Part shown: positions 1-8,325 of the stretch, in pieces
Numbering within the stretch: the first letter of the stretch is position 1
How the letters are laid out: each line of letters begins with the position of its first letter
Source: CAZWSE01 sp964636575
GTDB taxonomy: Bacteria > Pseudomonadota > Alphaproteobacteria > Rhodobacterales > Rhodobacteraceae
NCBI GenBank assembly: GCA_964636575.1
Contig: CAZWSE010000020.1
Span: 1-38,242 of the forward strand
Length of the DNA stretch: 38,242 nucleotides
Direction of reading: 5' to 3'
Translations under genes and position numbers: made by a program
Notes under the pieces: generated by a model
The model's database searches: none
What the model saw: only the letters and a program-made list of their open reading frames with translations
What the model was told of the DNA's origin: nothing

Positions 1-2523
1 GCCGCCCGCAAGATGGTCGTTGAGATGCTGGTTGCCGATCAGCCTGCCCCAGAGGACGCCCATGACAAGTCTTCCCACCTTTGGGATATGGCCGCAGCCA
101 ATGGTGTGTCGGAAAGCCGTCTTCCCAAGTTGGAAAAAGAGCGTATCCCGCTGCTGGACAATTCCCATGTTGCGATGTCGGTCAATCTGGATGCCTGTAT
201 TCAATGTGGTCTGTGTGTCCGTGCCTGCCGTGAGGTTCAGGTGAATGATGTGATCGGTATGGCCGGTCGTGGTCATGATGCCTATCCCGTTTTTGATATG
301 GCTGATCCGATGGGGGACAGCACTTGCGTGGCTTGCGGTGAATGTGTGCAGGCCTGCCCGACCGGTGCCTTGATGCCATCGACTGTGGTGGATGACGCCC
401 AAGTTGGGGATAGCAAGGACTACGACAAAGAGGTTGAGAGCGTTTGCCCGTTCTGCGGTGTTGGCTGTCAGGTGTCGTTGAAGGTCAAAGACAACAAGGT
501 CAAATTCGTGGAAGGCATCAATGGCCCTGCCAACGAAGGCCGCCTGTGTGTCAAAGGCCGGTTCGGGTTTGATTATATCCATCACGACCACCGTTTGACC
601 AAGCCCTTGATCCGCCGCGAGGATGCCCCTGAAAAGGGTCTGAACGTGGACCCCGACAATTGGCAGGAATTTTTCCGCGAGGCCACATGGGACGAAGCGC
701 TGGATGCTGCCGCGAATGGTTTGAAGTCGTTGAAGGACGAACATGGTGGTCGTTCGGTTGCCGGTTTTGGATCTGCCAAGTGTACCAATGAAGAAGCCTA
801 TCTGTTCCAGAAATTTATCCGTCAGGGCTTTGGCCATAACAACGTCGACCACTGTACGCGGCTGTGCCATGCCTCATCCGTTGCTGCCTTGATGGAGAAC
901 GTCGGGTCGGGCGCTGTGACGGCCACTTTCAACGAGATTGAAAACGCTGATGTGGCGATTGTCATCGGGGCCAACCCGATTGAAAACCACCCTGTTGCTG
1001 CCACCTATTTCAAGCAATTTACCAAGCGCGGCGGCAAGCTGATTGTCATGGACCCGCGCGGTCAGGCGTTGAAACGCTTTGCCAGCCATATGCTGCAATT
1101 CCGCCCCGGCGCGGATGTTTCCATGCTCAACGCGATCATGCATGTGATTGTTGAAGAGAAGCTTTATGACCAGCAATACATCGAGGCCTATACCGAGAAC
1201 TGGGAAGCTGAGAAAGAGCATCTGAAAGGGTTCACCCCCGAAAAGATGTCCGAGATTTGTGGCATTGAACCTGACGTACTGCGCGATGTGGCCCGTACGT
1301 TTGCGGGTGCCAATGCGGGCATGATTTTCTGGGGTATGGGCATTTCGCAGCACATCCACGGAACGGACAACTCGCGCTGTCTGATCTCTCTCGCTTTGAT
1401 GACCGGCCAAGTCGGTCGCCCCGGTGCGGGTCTGCATCCTTTGCGGGGTCAGAACAATGTGCAGGGGGCGTCGGATGCAGGGCTCGTTCCGATGTTCTTG
1501 CCGGACTACCAGACAGTCACCGACGATGGTGTGCGGTCGTCTTTCACCGAGGTCTGGAACTCTGTCGATTTCAGCAATGAAAAAGGTCTGACCGTGACCG
1601 AGATCATGGATGCGGTTCACGATGGCAATATCCACGGGATGTATATCCTTGGTGAGAACCCCGCGATGTCTGACCCGGATGTGGAACATGCCCGCGACGC
1701 GCTTGCCAAGTTGCAGCATTTGGTCGTGCAGGACATCTTTATCACCGAGACCGCCAACTATGCCGATGTGATCCTGCCGGCCTCTGCCTTTGCCGAAAAA
1801 TCCGGCACTGTCACCAATACCAACCGTCAGGTGCAGATGGGTCGCCCTGCGGTCACACCCCCCGGCGATGCCCGCGAGGATTGGTGGATCGAGGTTGAGC
1901 TGGCCAAGCGGTTGGGCCTGAATTGGACCTACACGCACCCCTCTGAGGTCTTCGCGGAAATGAAACTGAACATGAAGTCGCTGGACAACATCACATGGGA
2001 TCGGCTTGAGGCACAGAATGCGGTGACATATCCGTCGCTGTCCCCCGAAGACCCCGGCCAGCCGATTGTGTTTGGCGATGGCTTCCCCCGTGCGGATGGG
2101 CGTGCGCGATTCACCCCTGCGTCCGTTATTCCGCCCGACGAGGTGCCGGATGCCGACTATCCGATGATCCTGACCACGGGTCGTCAGTTGGAGCATTGGC
2201 ACACAGGGTCTATGACACGCCGGTCCAAAGTGCTCGATACCGTTGAGCCTGAAGCAAACTGTTCGCTGCATCCCAAAACCCTGCGCAAGCTGGGTGTGGA
2301 GCCGGGTGGATTGCTGCGTTTGTCGACCCGTCGCGGATCAATTGTCATCATGGCCCGCGCCGACCGCGCGGTGTCCGAGGATATGGTGTTTCTGCCCTTT
2401 GCCTATGTTGAGGCGGCGGCGAACATCCTGACCAATTCCGCGATTGATCCTTACGGTAAGATCCCTGAGTTCAAGTTCTCGGCTGTGAAGGTTGAAGCCT
2501 ATGAAAGTCTGGCTGCCGAATAG
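1..2523 (+). CDS. fdsA: NAD-dependent formate dehydrogenase, alpha (catalytic) subunit, 5'-truncated
   Basis: This is the molybdenum/tungsten bis-MGD subunit that oxidises formate to CO2 and passes electrons through Fe-S clusters to the NAD-reducing FdsB/FdsG partners in the cytoplasm. The frame is open to base 1 (A-A-R-K precedes the first Met at 13), and FdsA proteins are about 920-960 residues, so the N-terminal [2Fe-2S] part lies outside the window. Visible in order, numbering from Met13: two ferredoxin-type cysteine groups (CIQCGLCVRAC and CVACGECVQAC), then the CPFCGVGC...C [4Fe-4S] motif of the molybdopterin domain. The Mo-ligand region DHCTRLCHASS follows, with Cys285 then His, so this is a cysteine and not a selenocysteine enzyme. 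The C-terminal molybdopterin dinucleotide-binding domain ends at a TAG. fdsG/fdsB are expected just upstream; nothing of the operon continues downstream, where the next gene is on the other strand. Confidence 0.93.
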   Translation, partial: AARKMVVEMLVADQPAPEDAHDKSSHLWDMAAANGVSESRLPKLEKERIPLLDNSHVAMSVNLDACIQCGLCVRACREVQVNDVIGMAGRGHDAYPVFDMADPMGDSTCVACGECVQACPTGALMPSTVVDDAQVGDSKDYDKEVESVCPFCGVGCQVSLKVKDNKVKFVEGINGPANEGRLCVKGRFGFDYIHHDHRLTKPLIRREDAPEKGLNVDPDNWQEFFREATWDEALDAAANGLKSLKDEHGGRSVAGFGSAKCTNEEAYLFQKFIRQGFGHNNVDHCTRLCHASSVAALMENVGSGAVTATFNEIENADVAIVIGANPIENHPVAATYFKQFTKRGGKLIVMDPRGQALKRFASHMLQFRPGADVSMLNAIMHVIVEEKLYDQQYIEAYTENWEAEKEHLKGFTPEKMSEICGIEPDVLRDVARTFAGANAGMIFWGMGISQHIHGTDNSRCLISLALMTGQVGRPGAGLHPLRGQNNVQGASDAGLVPMFLPDYQTVTDDGVRSSFTEVWNSVDFSNEKGLTVTEIMDAVHDGNIHGMYILGENPAMSDPDVEHARDALAKLQHLVVQDIFITETANYADVILPASAFAEKSGTVTNTNRQVQMGRPAVTPPGDAREDWWIEVELAKRLGLNWTYTHPSEVFAEMKLNMKSLDNITWDRLEAQNAVTYPSLSPEDPGQPIVFGDGFPRADGRARFTPASVIPPDEVPDADYPMILTTGRQLEHWHTGSMTRRSKVLDTVEPEANCSLHPKTLRKLGVEPGGLLRLSTRRGSIVIMARADRAVSEDMVFLPFAYVEAAANILTNSAIDPYGKIPEFKFSAVKVEAYESLAAE

Positions 2524-2564
2524 GTATTGGGGACGTGCCTACCGCTGTGGCTGCGCCGTATTTG

Positions 2565-2993
2565 TCATGTTGGCAGAACGATAAGGCTCGAAAATTTGTC
2601 CATCAATTCGATTGTGGCTTTCAACGAAGAATAAGGGTCTTCTTTGACGACATAGCCCGCAACATTTTTATCATAAGCGCGCTTTACGTCATCGGGCGCA
2701 TCGGATGTTGTGAGAATGAAGACCACGGTCCGTTGCAAGTCCTCGTCACTGCGTAGATTCTCCAGGAATTCGTGCCCGTCCATCCGTGGCATATTGATGT
2801 CGAGCAGGACGATATAGGGCGGGACCAGCTTTTCGGTGCGGACGTCGCCTCGCAAGATTTCCAGAGCCTCGACACCGTCTTTTGCCACCGAGATCGGATT
2901 GAGCAATTTCATTTTCTTGACGGCTCTCTTCAAGGCCATGATGCAGACTTCGTCGTCATCTACGATCAACACTCTGACTTCTTCGTATGACAC
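2565..2993 (-). CDS. Single-domain (CheY/Rcp1-like) response regulator
   Basis: A stand-alone receiver domain of 142 residues with no output domain, like the Rcp1 partners of phytochrome-type kinases. The acidic pocket is VDDDE near the N-terminus, the phospho-acceptor is Asp65 (LLDINMPRMDG), the Thr switch is in ILTTSD and the conserved Lys is in YVVKED. I choose the GTG start at 2993 because AAAGGAG sits 7 nt upstream of it. The reading frame extends further, to an ATG at 3071, but that start has no such site and would overlap the kinase gene. With the GTG start the spacing from the kinase stop at 3043 is 49 nt, consistent with one operon. Its likely phosphodonor is the upstream kinase; the output is unknown and probably protein-protein interaction. 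Confidence 0.9.
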   Translation of the reverse strand: MSYEEVRVLIVDDDEVCIMALKRAVKKMKLLNPISVAKDGVEALEILRGDVRTEKLVPPYIVLLDINMPRMDGHEFLENLRSDEDLQRTVVFILTTSDAPDDVKRAYDKNVAGYVVKEDPYSSLKATIELMDKFSSLIVLPT

Positions 2994-3042
2994 TGGGGTT
3001 CTCCTTTGACTGTCTGAGCGTTGTTGTCGCTTTGCCCGTCGG

Positions 3043-4968
3043 CTAAGCGGCTTGGGGATGGTTGTGTTCAATTTCGTGCTGTGGCCAGTCGAAGATGAAC
3101 GTTGTGCCGCGGCTGCGCGCGGGATCCGAGCGGACAGTCACGCCGCCGCCGTACTGTTCGACCTGTTTTCTGATGAAGGCGAGGCCCATACCGCTGCCTT
3201 CCACCTCATCCCGAGACTTGAGGGTTTGGAACAGGCCGAAAATTCGTTCGTGAAATTCCGGATCAATACCCGGGCCATCATCCGTAACCGAGATACGCAG
3301 TCTTGACCCCACGCTGTGAAAATCGACGACGATGAGACCTTTTCCTTGATCGTGGTGTTTGATGGCGTTCGTGATGAAGTTCAAAAGAATCTGGCGAAGC
3401 GGTGCGAGATAGGTTTTCACCACCGAGACATTCCCCGTCACCGAAAATTCGAAACTGTCCTTTGCGCCCAGAATTTCTGCAATCTCGTCGGTCAGCGCAA
3501 TCGCGTCGATGTCTTCGACTGCGTGTTCTTCGCGGCCCAGGCGGGAATAGTCGAGAAGATCGGTCAAGAGGTTGGACAACCGTTCTGAACGCTTGATGAT
3601 CATCGTCAGATTTTCGAGACCGTCCTCGGGCATTTGGTCGCCGCAGTCTTCAATGGTCCACTGCGCCAGATCGTGAATAGCACGCAGGGGGGATTTCAGA
3701 TCGTGCGACGCTGCATAGGCAAATCGCCCCAGTTCTTCATTTGAGCGGTGCAGTTCCATCAGGTTGCCCTTGAACGTGTCCAGTGCATGCGCCATTTCGC
3801 CGAATTCATCCTTGCCGGTGACGGTGACTTTCCAATCTGTATTGCCGGCTGCGATCTCTCGCACCGACAGGGCGAGCTCTTTGAGGCGCAGGACCACTCT
3901 GCGTTCAACGAAAAGCATTGTTGCAGGAAAGACCAAGACACAAATGACCACGGCAAGCAGTGTCAGCCAGAACAGTGTTCGGTTGATGGTTTCATTGATT
4001 GATGCTGCTGCCTGCAGAATACCTGCTTGAGCCTCGAGCACCCCTGAGTTTGCATGCTCGCTTATGACCTCGAGCGTTCTTGATGCGTCAAGTAGCGCGT
4101 CCGCAAGCGTCTGTTCCAAATCAAGGCGGTTTCGTTCCAATGCGATCAAACCACTGTCACCAAGCAAGTCGATGCGCAGCAGTGTCAGCGATTGCGCAAG
4201 TTGGTTTTTTTGACTGTTGTCCGTCAGCGATATCAGGCTGTTGATAATGGCGCGTAGGTTGAACGTGAGCCTTTTTTCCAGCTCAGCCAGTTGGATATGC
4301 GACCGAACATTGAGCAGCAAAGACGTTAGATCCAGTTCACGCTCGAACATCGTTTTGATTTGCACGGACAAGTTCAAATCGTGAATGCTTGCCGCAAGCT
4401 TTTCCCTGCCAAGGCGTGTTTCATCTGCCAGAATGATCGCTTCAATTTCTAACCCGGACTCGGTGTTGAGGGCGGCGATTTTTTCCCCAAGTTGTTTTGA
4501 ATGCTCAGACACCCGCGCATAGGACTGCCGAATGTCCTCGCGTATTTGCAGCACCCTCGCGCCTGCGATGTTCACTTGATTGAGTGCAGATTTCATCTGG
4601 CCAAGCCATTGCAAGATTTTATCATCTTGTTGTCCAAGACCTTCGATGCGCTCGATCGTGAGAGCAGCTTCGCCAAGTGCCAGAGTCCGCGTGGTCTCGT
4701 CTGGCGCGTTCGCCAAATCGTCAAAGGCGCGATTGAGATCTGCCGCTGCTGCACTGACTGATTCAATTGTGTTCAACGCGGGTATTGCCGTGTCGCTTAA
4801 CACCCGTTGGGTCCGCTGGATGTTCACCATGGCGGCCGAACTTAGGACAAGCGTCGACACCAAAAGAAGCGCGACAAGGGCCCAACCCAAGCGCGTGCGC
4901 AGAACGAGACTGGTGTTCACTTTGCGTTTTCCAAACGGCGCCTCATCCAATGAACCTCTGTCGCTCAA
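3043..4968 (-). CDS. Membrane sensor histidine kinase with large helical periplasmic domain and HAMP (TorS-like sensor half)
   Basis: 641 residues. A short cytoplasmic N-terminus is followed by TM1 (about 28-48), a roughly 280-residue Ala/Leu-rich helical periplasmic region, TM2 (about 329-352), then a HAMP linker with the sequence AAGNTDWKVTVTGKDEFGEM. The HisKA phospho-site is His422 (AASHDLKSPLRA). The ATPase domain has the N box (NFITNAIKHH), the G1 box (DDGPGID) and the G2 box (GSGMGLAF). The long all-helical sensor plus this HAMP type resembles TorS, whose sensor reads a periplasmic binding protein; unlike TorS there is no attached receiver or HPt domain. The start is uncertain: TTG at 4968 (weak GGTAGG upstream) or GTG at 4920. 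It diverges from the binding protein at 5060 across 91 bp and is followed by the single-domain regulator, its probable target. Confidence 0.9.
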   Translation of the reverse strand: MSDRGSLDEAPFGKRKVNTSLVLRTRLGWALVALLLVSTLVLSSAAMVNIQRTQRVLSDTAIPALNTIESVSAAAADLNRAFDDLANAPDETTRTLALGEAALTIERIEGLGQQDDKILQWLGQMKSALNQVNIAGARVLQIREDIRQSYARVSEHSKQLGEKIAALNTESGLEIEAIILADETRLGREKLAASIHDLNLSVQIKTMFERELDLTSLLLNVRSHIQLAELEKRLTFNLRAIINSLISLTDNSQKNQLAQSLTLLRIDLLGDSGLIALERNRLDLEQTLADALLDASRTLEVISEHANSGVLEAQAGILQAAASINETINRTLFWLTLLAVVICVLVFPATMLFVERRVVLRLKELALSVREIAAGNTDWKVTVTGKDEFGEMAHALDTFKGNLMELHRSNEELGRFAYAASHDLKSPLRAIHDLAQWTIEDCGDQMPEDGLENLTMIIKRSERLSNLLTDLLDYSRLGREEHAVEDIDAIALTDEIAEILGAKDSFEFSVTGNVSVVKTYLAPLRQILLNFITNAIKHHDQGKGLIVVDFHSVGSRLRISVTDDGPGIDPEFHERIFGLFQTLKSRDEVEGSGMGLAFIRKQVEQYGGGVTVRSDPARSRGTTFIFDWPQHEIEHNHPQAA

Positions 4969-4979
4969 TTGAATGCCTA

Positions 4980-5002
4980 CCCGTTAACATGGTGTTAACG
5001 GG
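4980..5002. promoter_or_regulatory. 23-bp palindrome in the divergent spacer (candidate operator)
   Basis: Arms CCCGTTAACA and TGTTAACGGG are perfect inverted complements separated by TGG. It is the only strong symmetry in the 91-bp spacer between the kinase (start 4968, minus) and the binding-protein gene (start 5060, plus), so it could control both. No transcription factor gene lies next to it; both nearby response regulators lack DNA-binding domains. A folded RNA leader for the kinase is an alternative. Confidence 0.55.
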
Positions 5003-5059
5003 CTTGCGCTTAGCTGCACCGCAGGTTGGGACTGCTCACATTTTTAGAAAGGCATCGCT

Positions 5060-6520
5060 ATGTATTGCCATACTGGGCGCAAAGCCCAATTGACGCGCCG
5101 CCAAGTGATCGCAAAGGCCACTGCATACTCCAGCGCGGCCTTGCTCCCTGATCTGGCGCTTGCGGCGACCGATCAAGGTTTGCATCTGGATGTCGCGCAT
5201 AAGGCAAAGGCGTTGGCCGGTCATGACGCCCGTTTAACGATGCTGATCCCTAACGGATCTGGCGCGAATGTTGGACCAGTGATCGCCATATTCAAAGAGC
5301 TGTCCGGCGTCGACGTCGTTTCCAGAGAAGTCCCTGTAGATGAGATAAACACGCAGCTAACCCTTGATGGGCTGGGCGGCGAGGCGGACTATGATCTGGC
5401 GCTGCCCGCCACGTTCGGTATCCCTGACCTTGTCAACAACGGCACGATCCGGCCACTCACCGAGTATGCCAAACAACACGAACCAACTGGGTTTCGCGAT
5501 GATATCTTGTATTCGATTGGCGATACCTTTGACGGTGAGATCTATGGGTTTCAGACGGATGGCGATGCTTATGTCATGTTTTACAATGACCTTTTGTTAA
5601 GCGACCCAGACGAACAAGCCCGGTATGCGGATCGATACGGGGTGGAGCTTGATGTGCCTCGTACATGGAGCGAACTTGATCGTCAGATGGCGTTCTTTCA
5701 TCGCCCCGAGAAAGAACAATATGGCGGCGCATTGTTTCGCACGCCTGGCTATCTTGCTTGGGAATGGTGGGTGCGCTTTCATTCGTACGGTGTTTGGCCG
5801 ATGTCGCCTGATCTTGAACCGCAAATTGCGTCTGAAGCTGGTGTTGCGGCCCTTGAAGATATGATCCGGTCGACGGAGTATTTGTATCCCCATGCACGAT
5901 CCGCCGGTCTGTTTGAAAACTGGGTTGAGTATGGCAAGGGCAATACCTACGCGAACATCGGGTGGGGTGGTTCTCAGAAGTACTTAAACGGGCCTGAATC
6001 CAAACTGCGCGGGAACATGCGGTTTGGAATGACCCCCTGCATGGAAGAAGGCATCGCATTGCCGTACTTCAATTGGGGCTGGAACTATGTGGTCTCCGCA
6101 ACAAGCACCCAGCCCGAGCTTGCCTATCTGTTCGCCCTGTTCGCATCGACGTCAGACATTTCTACGCTTTCCGTCCAACAGCAAGGCGGCTTTTTTGACC
6201 CCTTCCGCCCAGAGCATTATGGCGATCCCGTTATCCAGAAAATCTATTCTCCTGAGTTTCTGAAGGTGCATGAGCAAAGTATGAAAAATTCGATCCCTGA
6301 TCTTTATCTTGCGCAGCAGGGTGAATATTTCCGCGTTCTGACCGAGTGGCTGGATGCAGCGATGAACGGTCGCGCTGCGCCTGAAGAAGCGTTGAAACGG
6401 GTTGCGACGACTTGGTCTGTGTTGAACCTTCGCGCTGGGCACGAGGAGCAAAAGACACGTTGGAATGCACTGCGGTCAAAGTATCCTGTTGCAGCGCGAA
6501 ACACCCTGCGCGACCTTTAA
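5060..6520 (+). CDS. Orphan periplasmic extracellular solute-binding protein (family 1, sugar-type)
   Basis: 486 residues. The N-terminus has a twin-arginine-like signal (LTRRQVIAKA followed by a hydrophobic stretch ending in LALAA), so the mature protein should be periplasmic. The body reads as a type-II, MalE/family-1-like binding protein: FKELSGVDV, the DLALPATFGIPDL segment, then YGFQTDGDAYVMFYN near the hinge and several Trp/Tyr-rich stretches that could stack on a sugar-like or polar ligand. The ATG has AGAAAGG 7 nt upstream. Unusually there is no ABC permease or ATPase in the island: the neighbours are a divergent sensor kinase and, downstream, a regulator and a second kinase. I infer a sensory role, delivering ligand status to the kinase at 3043-4968. 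The ligand is unknown, and participation in transport with distant permeases remains possible. Confidence 0.85.
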   Translation: MYCHTGRKAQLTRRQVIAKATAYSSAALLPDLALAATDQGLHLDVAHKAKALAGHDARLTMLIPNGSGANVGPVIAIFKELSGVDVVSREVPVDEINTQLTLDGLGGEADYDLALPATFGIPDLVNNGTIRPLTEYAKQHEPTGFRDDILYSIGDTFDGEIYGFQTDGDAYVMFYNDLLLSDPDEQARYADRYGVELDVPRTWSELDRQMAFFHRPEKEQYGGALFRTPGYLAWEWWVRFHSYGVWPMSPDLEPQIASEAGVAALEDMIRSTEYLYPHARSAGLFENWVEYGKGNTYANIGWGGSQKYLNGPESKLRGNMRFGMTPCMEEGIALPYFNWGWNYVVSATSTQPELAYLFALFASTSDISTLSVQQQGGFFDPFRPEHYGDPVIQKIYSPEFLKVHEQSMKNSIPDLYLAQQGEYFRVLTEWLDAAMNGRAAPEEALKRVATTWSVLNLRAGHEEQKTRWNALRSKYPVAARNTLRDL

Positions 6521-6678
6521 AGGTCTCTGAAGCAAGGAAAAAGGCGTTCCGATAACGCATCCGTTTTCGCTGATGGCGAGTTATCATTAAAATGCGCGCT
6601 ATCTGCTTCAACTGTTTTAACTGCAGTTTAAGAGGTTGGGCGCAAAAGTGGCGAAGGGTGCACAAAGGAGCCACAAAG

Positions 6679-7386
6679 ATGACCGTACTAGCTGAAGAGA
6701 GTGGCGATCAAGCCAAGGCAATTGGAGCCGAAAGCGTCGACGCTGCATTGGAAATTCTGGTTTTGGACGATAGCGAATTTGATTTGCGTCGTATCCAAAG
6801 GCTCTTGCACGGGCTTAACCTAGAAGTGCGTATTCATGCATGCAAAACGATTGAAGCGTTTCAAGTTGCACTTGATGAGAACATTTTCGACGTTTGCTTG
6901 ATCGACCACAAACTGTCCGGTGGTGAGTCCGGTGACGACGCATTGGAAATTGTGCGGGCGCACAAAACAAACGGATATGTTCCAGCGATAATGATATCGG
7001 GAATGACCGATCCGAAACTGATCGCCAGTTCGATCCAAAGCGGGTTTTCAAATTTCGTGGACAAAGACGGGTTGAACGTGACGCGACTGAGCCGCGTGGT
7101 TGCTGACGCCCTGGATGAGGCATCTCACGGGTCGCTTTCAGATAGAAAACGCCATCGGCTTCTTTCACGCATTCTTCGCGAGGTTGCGCAAACCTATGCA
7201 GACAGCACGCGCCCACATCTTATGGAAATCTATCGCAAGGTGGACTTTATGCGCAAATGCCTTGCCCAAAACAGTCTTCCCGATCCTCAAGCGTTGGATG
7301 ACATCGAAGAGCGTTGTTTTGAAATCTGGCGCTTCCTGGATGAATATCCAAACAATAGCCTCGGTCTGACTGGAACAATTCAGTAG
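6679..7386 (+). CDS. Response regulator: receiver domain plus C-terminal helical extension
   Basis: 235 residues starting at ATG 6679, which has AAAGGAG 8 nt upstream; the frame stays open to 6592 but that stretch is Cys/Trp-rich and lacks a ribosome site. The receiver occupies roughly residues 25-145 with acidic residues in VLDDSEFD, phospho-acceptor Asp76 (CLIDHKLSGG), Ser switch in MISGM and Lys in FVDKDG. All key residues are present, so it should be phosphorylatable. The last 90 or so residues are helical (RKRHRLLSRILREVAQTY and onward) with no helix-turn-helix, GGDEF, EAL or other output I recognise. It lies 158 bp after the binding-protein gene and 76 bp before the soluble kinase, same strand. 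Confidence 0.87.
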   Translation: MTVLAEESGDQAKAIGAESVDAALEILVLDDSEFDLRRIQRLLHGLNLEVRIHACKTIEAFQVALDENIFDVCLIDHKLSGGESGDDALEIVRAHKTNGYVPAIMISGMTDPKLIASSIQSGFSNFVDKDGLNVTRLSRVVADALDEASHGSLSDRKRHRLLSRILREVAQTYADSTRPHLMEIYRKVDFMRKCLAQNSLPDPQALDDIEERCFEIWRFLDEYPNNSLGLTGTIQ

Positions 7387-7462
7387 GGCGGAAAAGCCCG
7401 TCACTTTCGATCCGAGCGCGTTCAACACAAGCAAGATTGCGTTGGTCTAGGAGCCATTACAG

Positions 7463-8158
7463 ATGAGCGACACAAATCCCAGCGTCACGGGACTGGATGA
7501 GTTTATGTACTTGGTCTCGCACGATCTTAAGGCAGATGTGCGCGGCCTGAACGACATCCCAGACTGGATTTTAGAAGACTGTAACTCTGCCAAGATCGAT
7601 TTGCCGCGGGATGTGCGCGAGCATCTTGAATTGATCCAATTGGTAGCGGGACGGCTTAATCGACGCATTGATCGGTTGATGGAATACCGACATGCCGGTC
7701 GGGTGTCGGAGGCACCAAAGATAGAAAGTGCGACTGAGCAGATCCAACTTGCTTGGAACGCCCTTAACCCGCCGTCCGGATTTTCGTTGCAATTGCCGAG
7801 ATCGGACACCGAGTATCTTACCCATGTGGAAGACACTGCATCTCTTTGGCGAGAAGTGTTGCACAACGCGTTTGTTCATTCGCAAGAGCCAAAAGGGCAT
7901 GTCGGAGTTTCTTTTGACAAGCGAAAAGGCGCGGTTCACATCCGCATCGAGGACGATGGGCCAGGTATCGAATGCGCGTATTGGCGTCATGTGTTCCAGC
8001 CGTTCAGTACGCGATCTAAAGGTCAAACAACAGACGGTGTTGGTTTGGGCCTTACAATCGCGCGCAGAATTTCTGAGGCTTCTTCGGGAAACATTTACGT
8101 AACCGAACCTCAAGGGGACCGTGGTTGTGCTGTGGTCGTTTCGTTGCCGACACCCTGA
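7463..8158 (+). CDS. Soluble histidine kinase core without sensor domain
   Basis: 231 residues, cytoplasmic, with no membrane segment and no PAS/GAF domain: the HisKA helix starts almost at the N-terminus. The phospho-site is His20 (LVSHDLKADVRG), followed by an ATPase domain with N box WREVLHNAFVH, G1 box EDDGPGIE and G2 box GVGLGLTIARR. The dimerisation helices resemble those of the membrane kinase in this island (compare SHDLKSPLRA and the following WTIEDC with WILEDC here), suggesting paralogous cores. AGGAG lies 10 nt before the ATG. Without an input domain it most likely takes its signal by binding another protein, possibly the regulator encoded just upstream. Confidence 0.88.
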   Translation: MSDTNPSVTGLDEFMYLVSHDLKADVRGLNDIPDWILEDCNSAKIDLPRDVREHLELIQLVAGRLNRRIDRLMEYRHAGRVSEAPKIESATEQIQLAWNALNPPSGFSLQLPRSDTEYLTHVEDTASLWREVLHNAFVHSQEPKGHVGVSFDKRKGAVHIRIEDDGPGIECAYWRHVFQPFSTRSKGQTTDGVGLGLTIARRISEASSGNIYVTEPQGDRGCAVVVSLPTP

Positions 8159-8325
8159 CGGTTTCAGGAAGTGGACTTTTGGTTAGTGGCGGCTGAATTA
8201 CTTATGCGGTGACCACTTAGCGCTCGTCGCCAAAACGCATTTGCGCCACTGCCAAACGATTGCCCCCTTGTTTCCGTTGTCTAGGCAGCGTTTGTTTATA
8301 GTGTCGACATCTATGGACTGAACGC

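Noticed and set aside
874..2271. 465-codon open frame on the minus strand, antisense to fdsA
   Set aside because: It has no recognisable domain and is rich in His/Arg/Gly as expected from the complement of a GC-rich gene. The plus-strand gene has all enzyme motifs.
2994..3071. N-terminal extension of the single-domain regulator from the ATG at 3071
   Set aside because: It would overlap the kinase gene, has no ribosome site and is basic and unstructured; the GTG at 2993 has a strong AAAGGAG.
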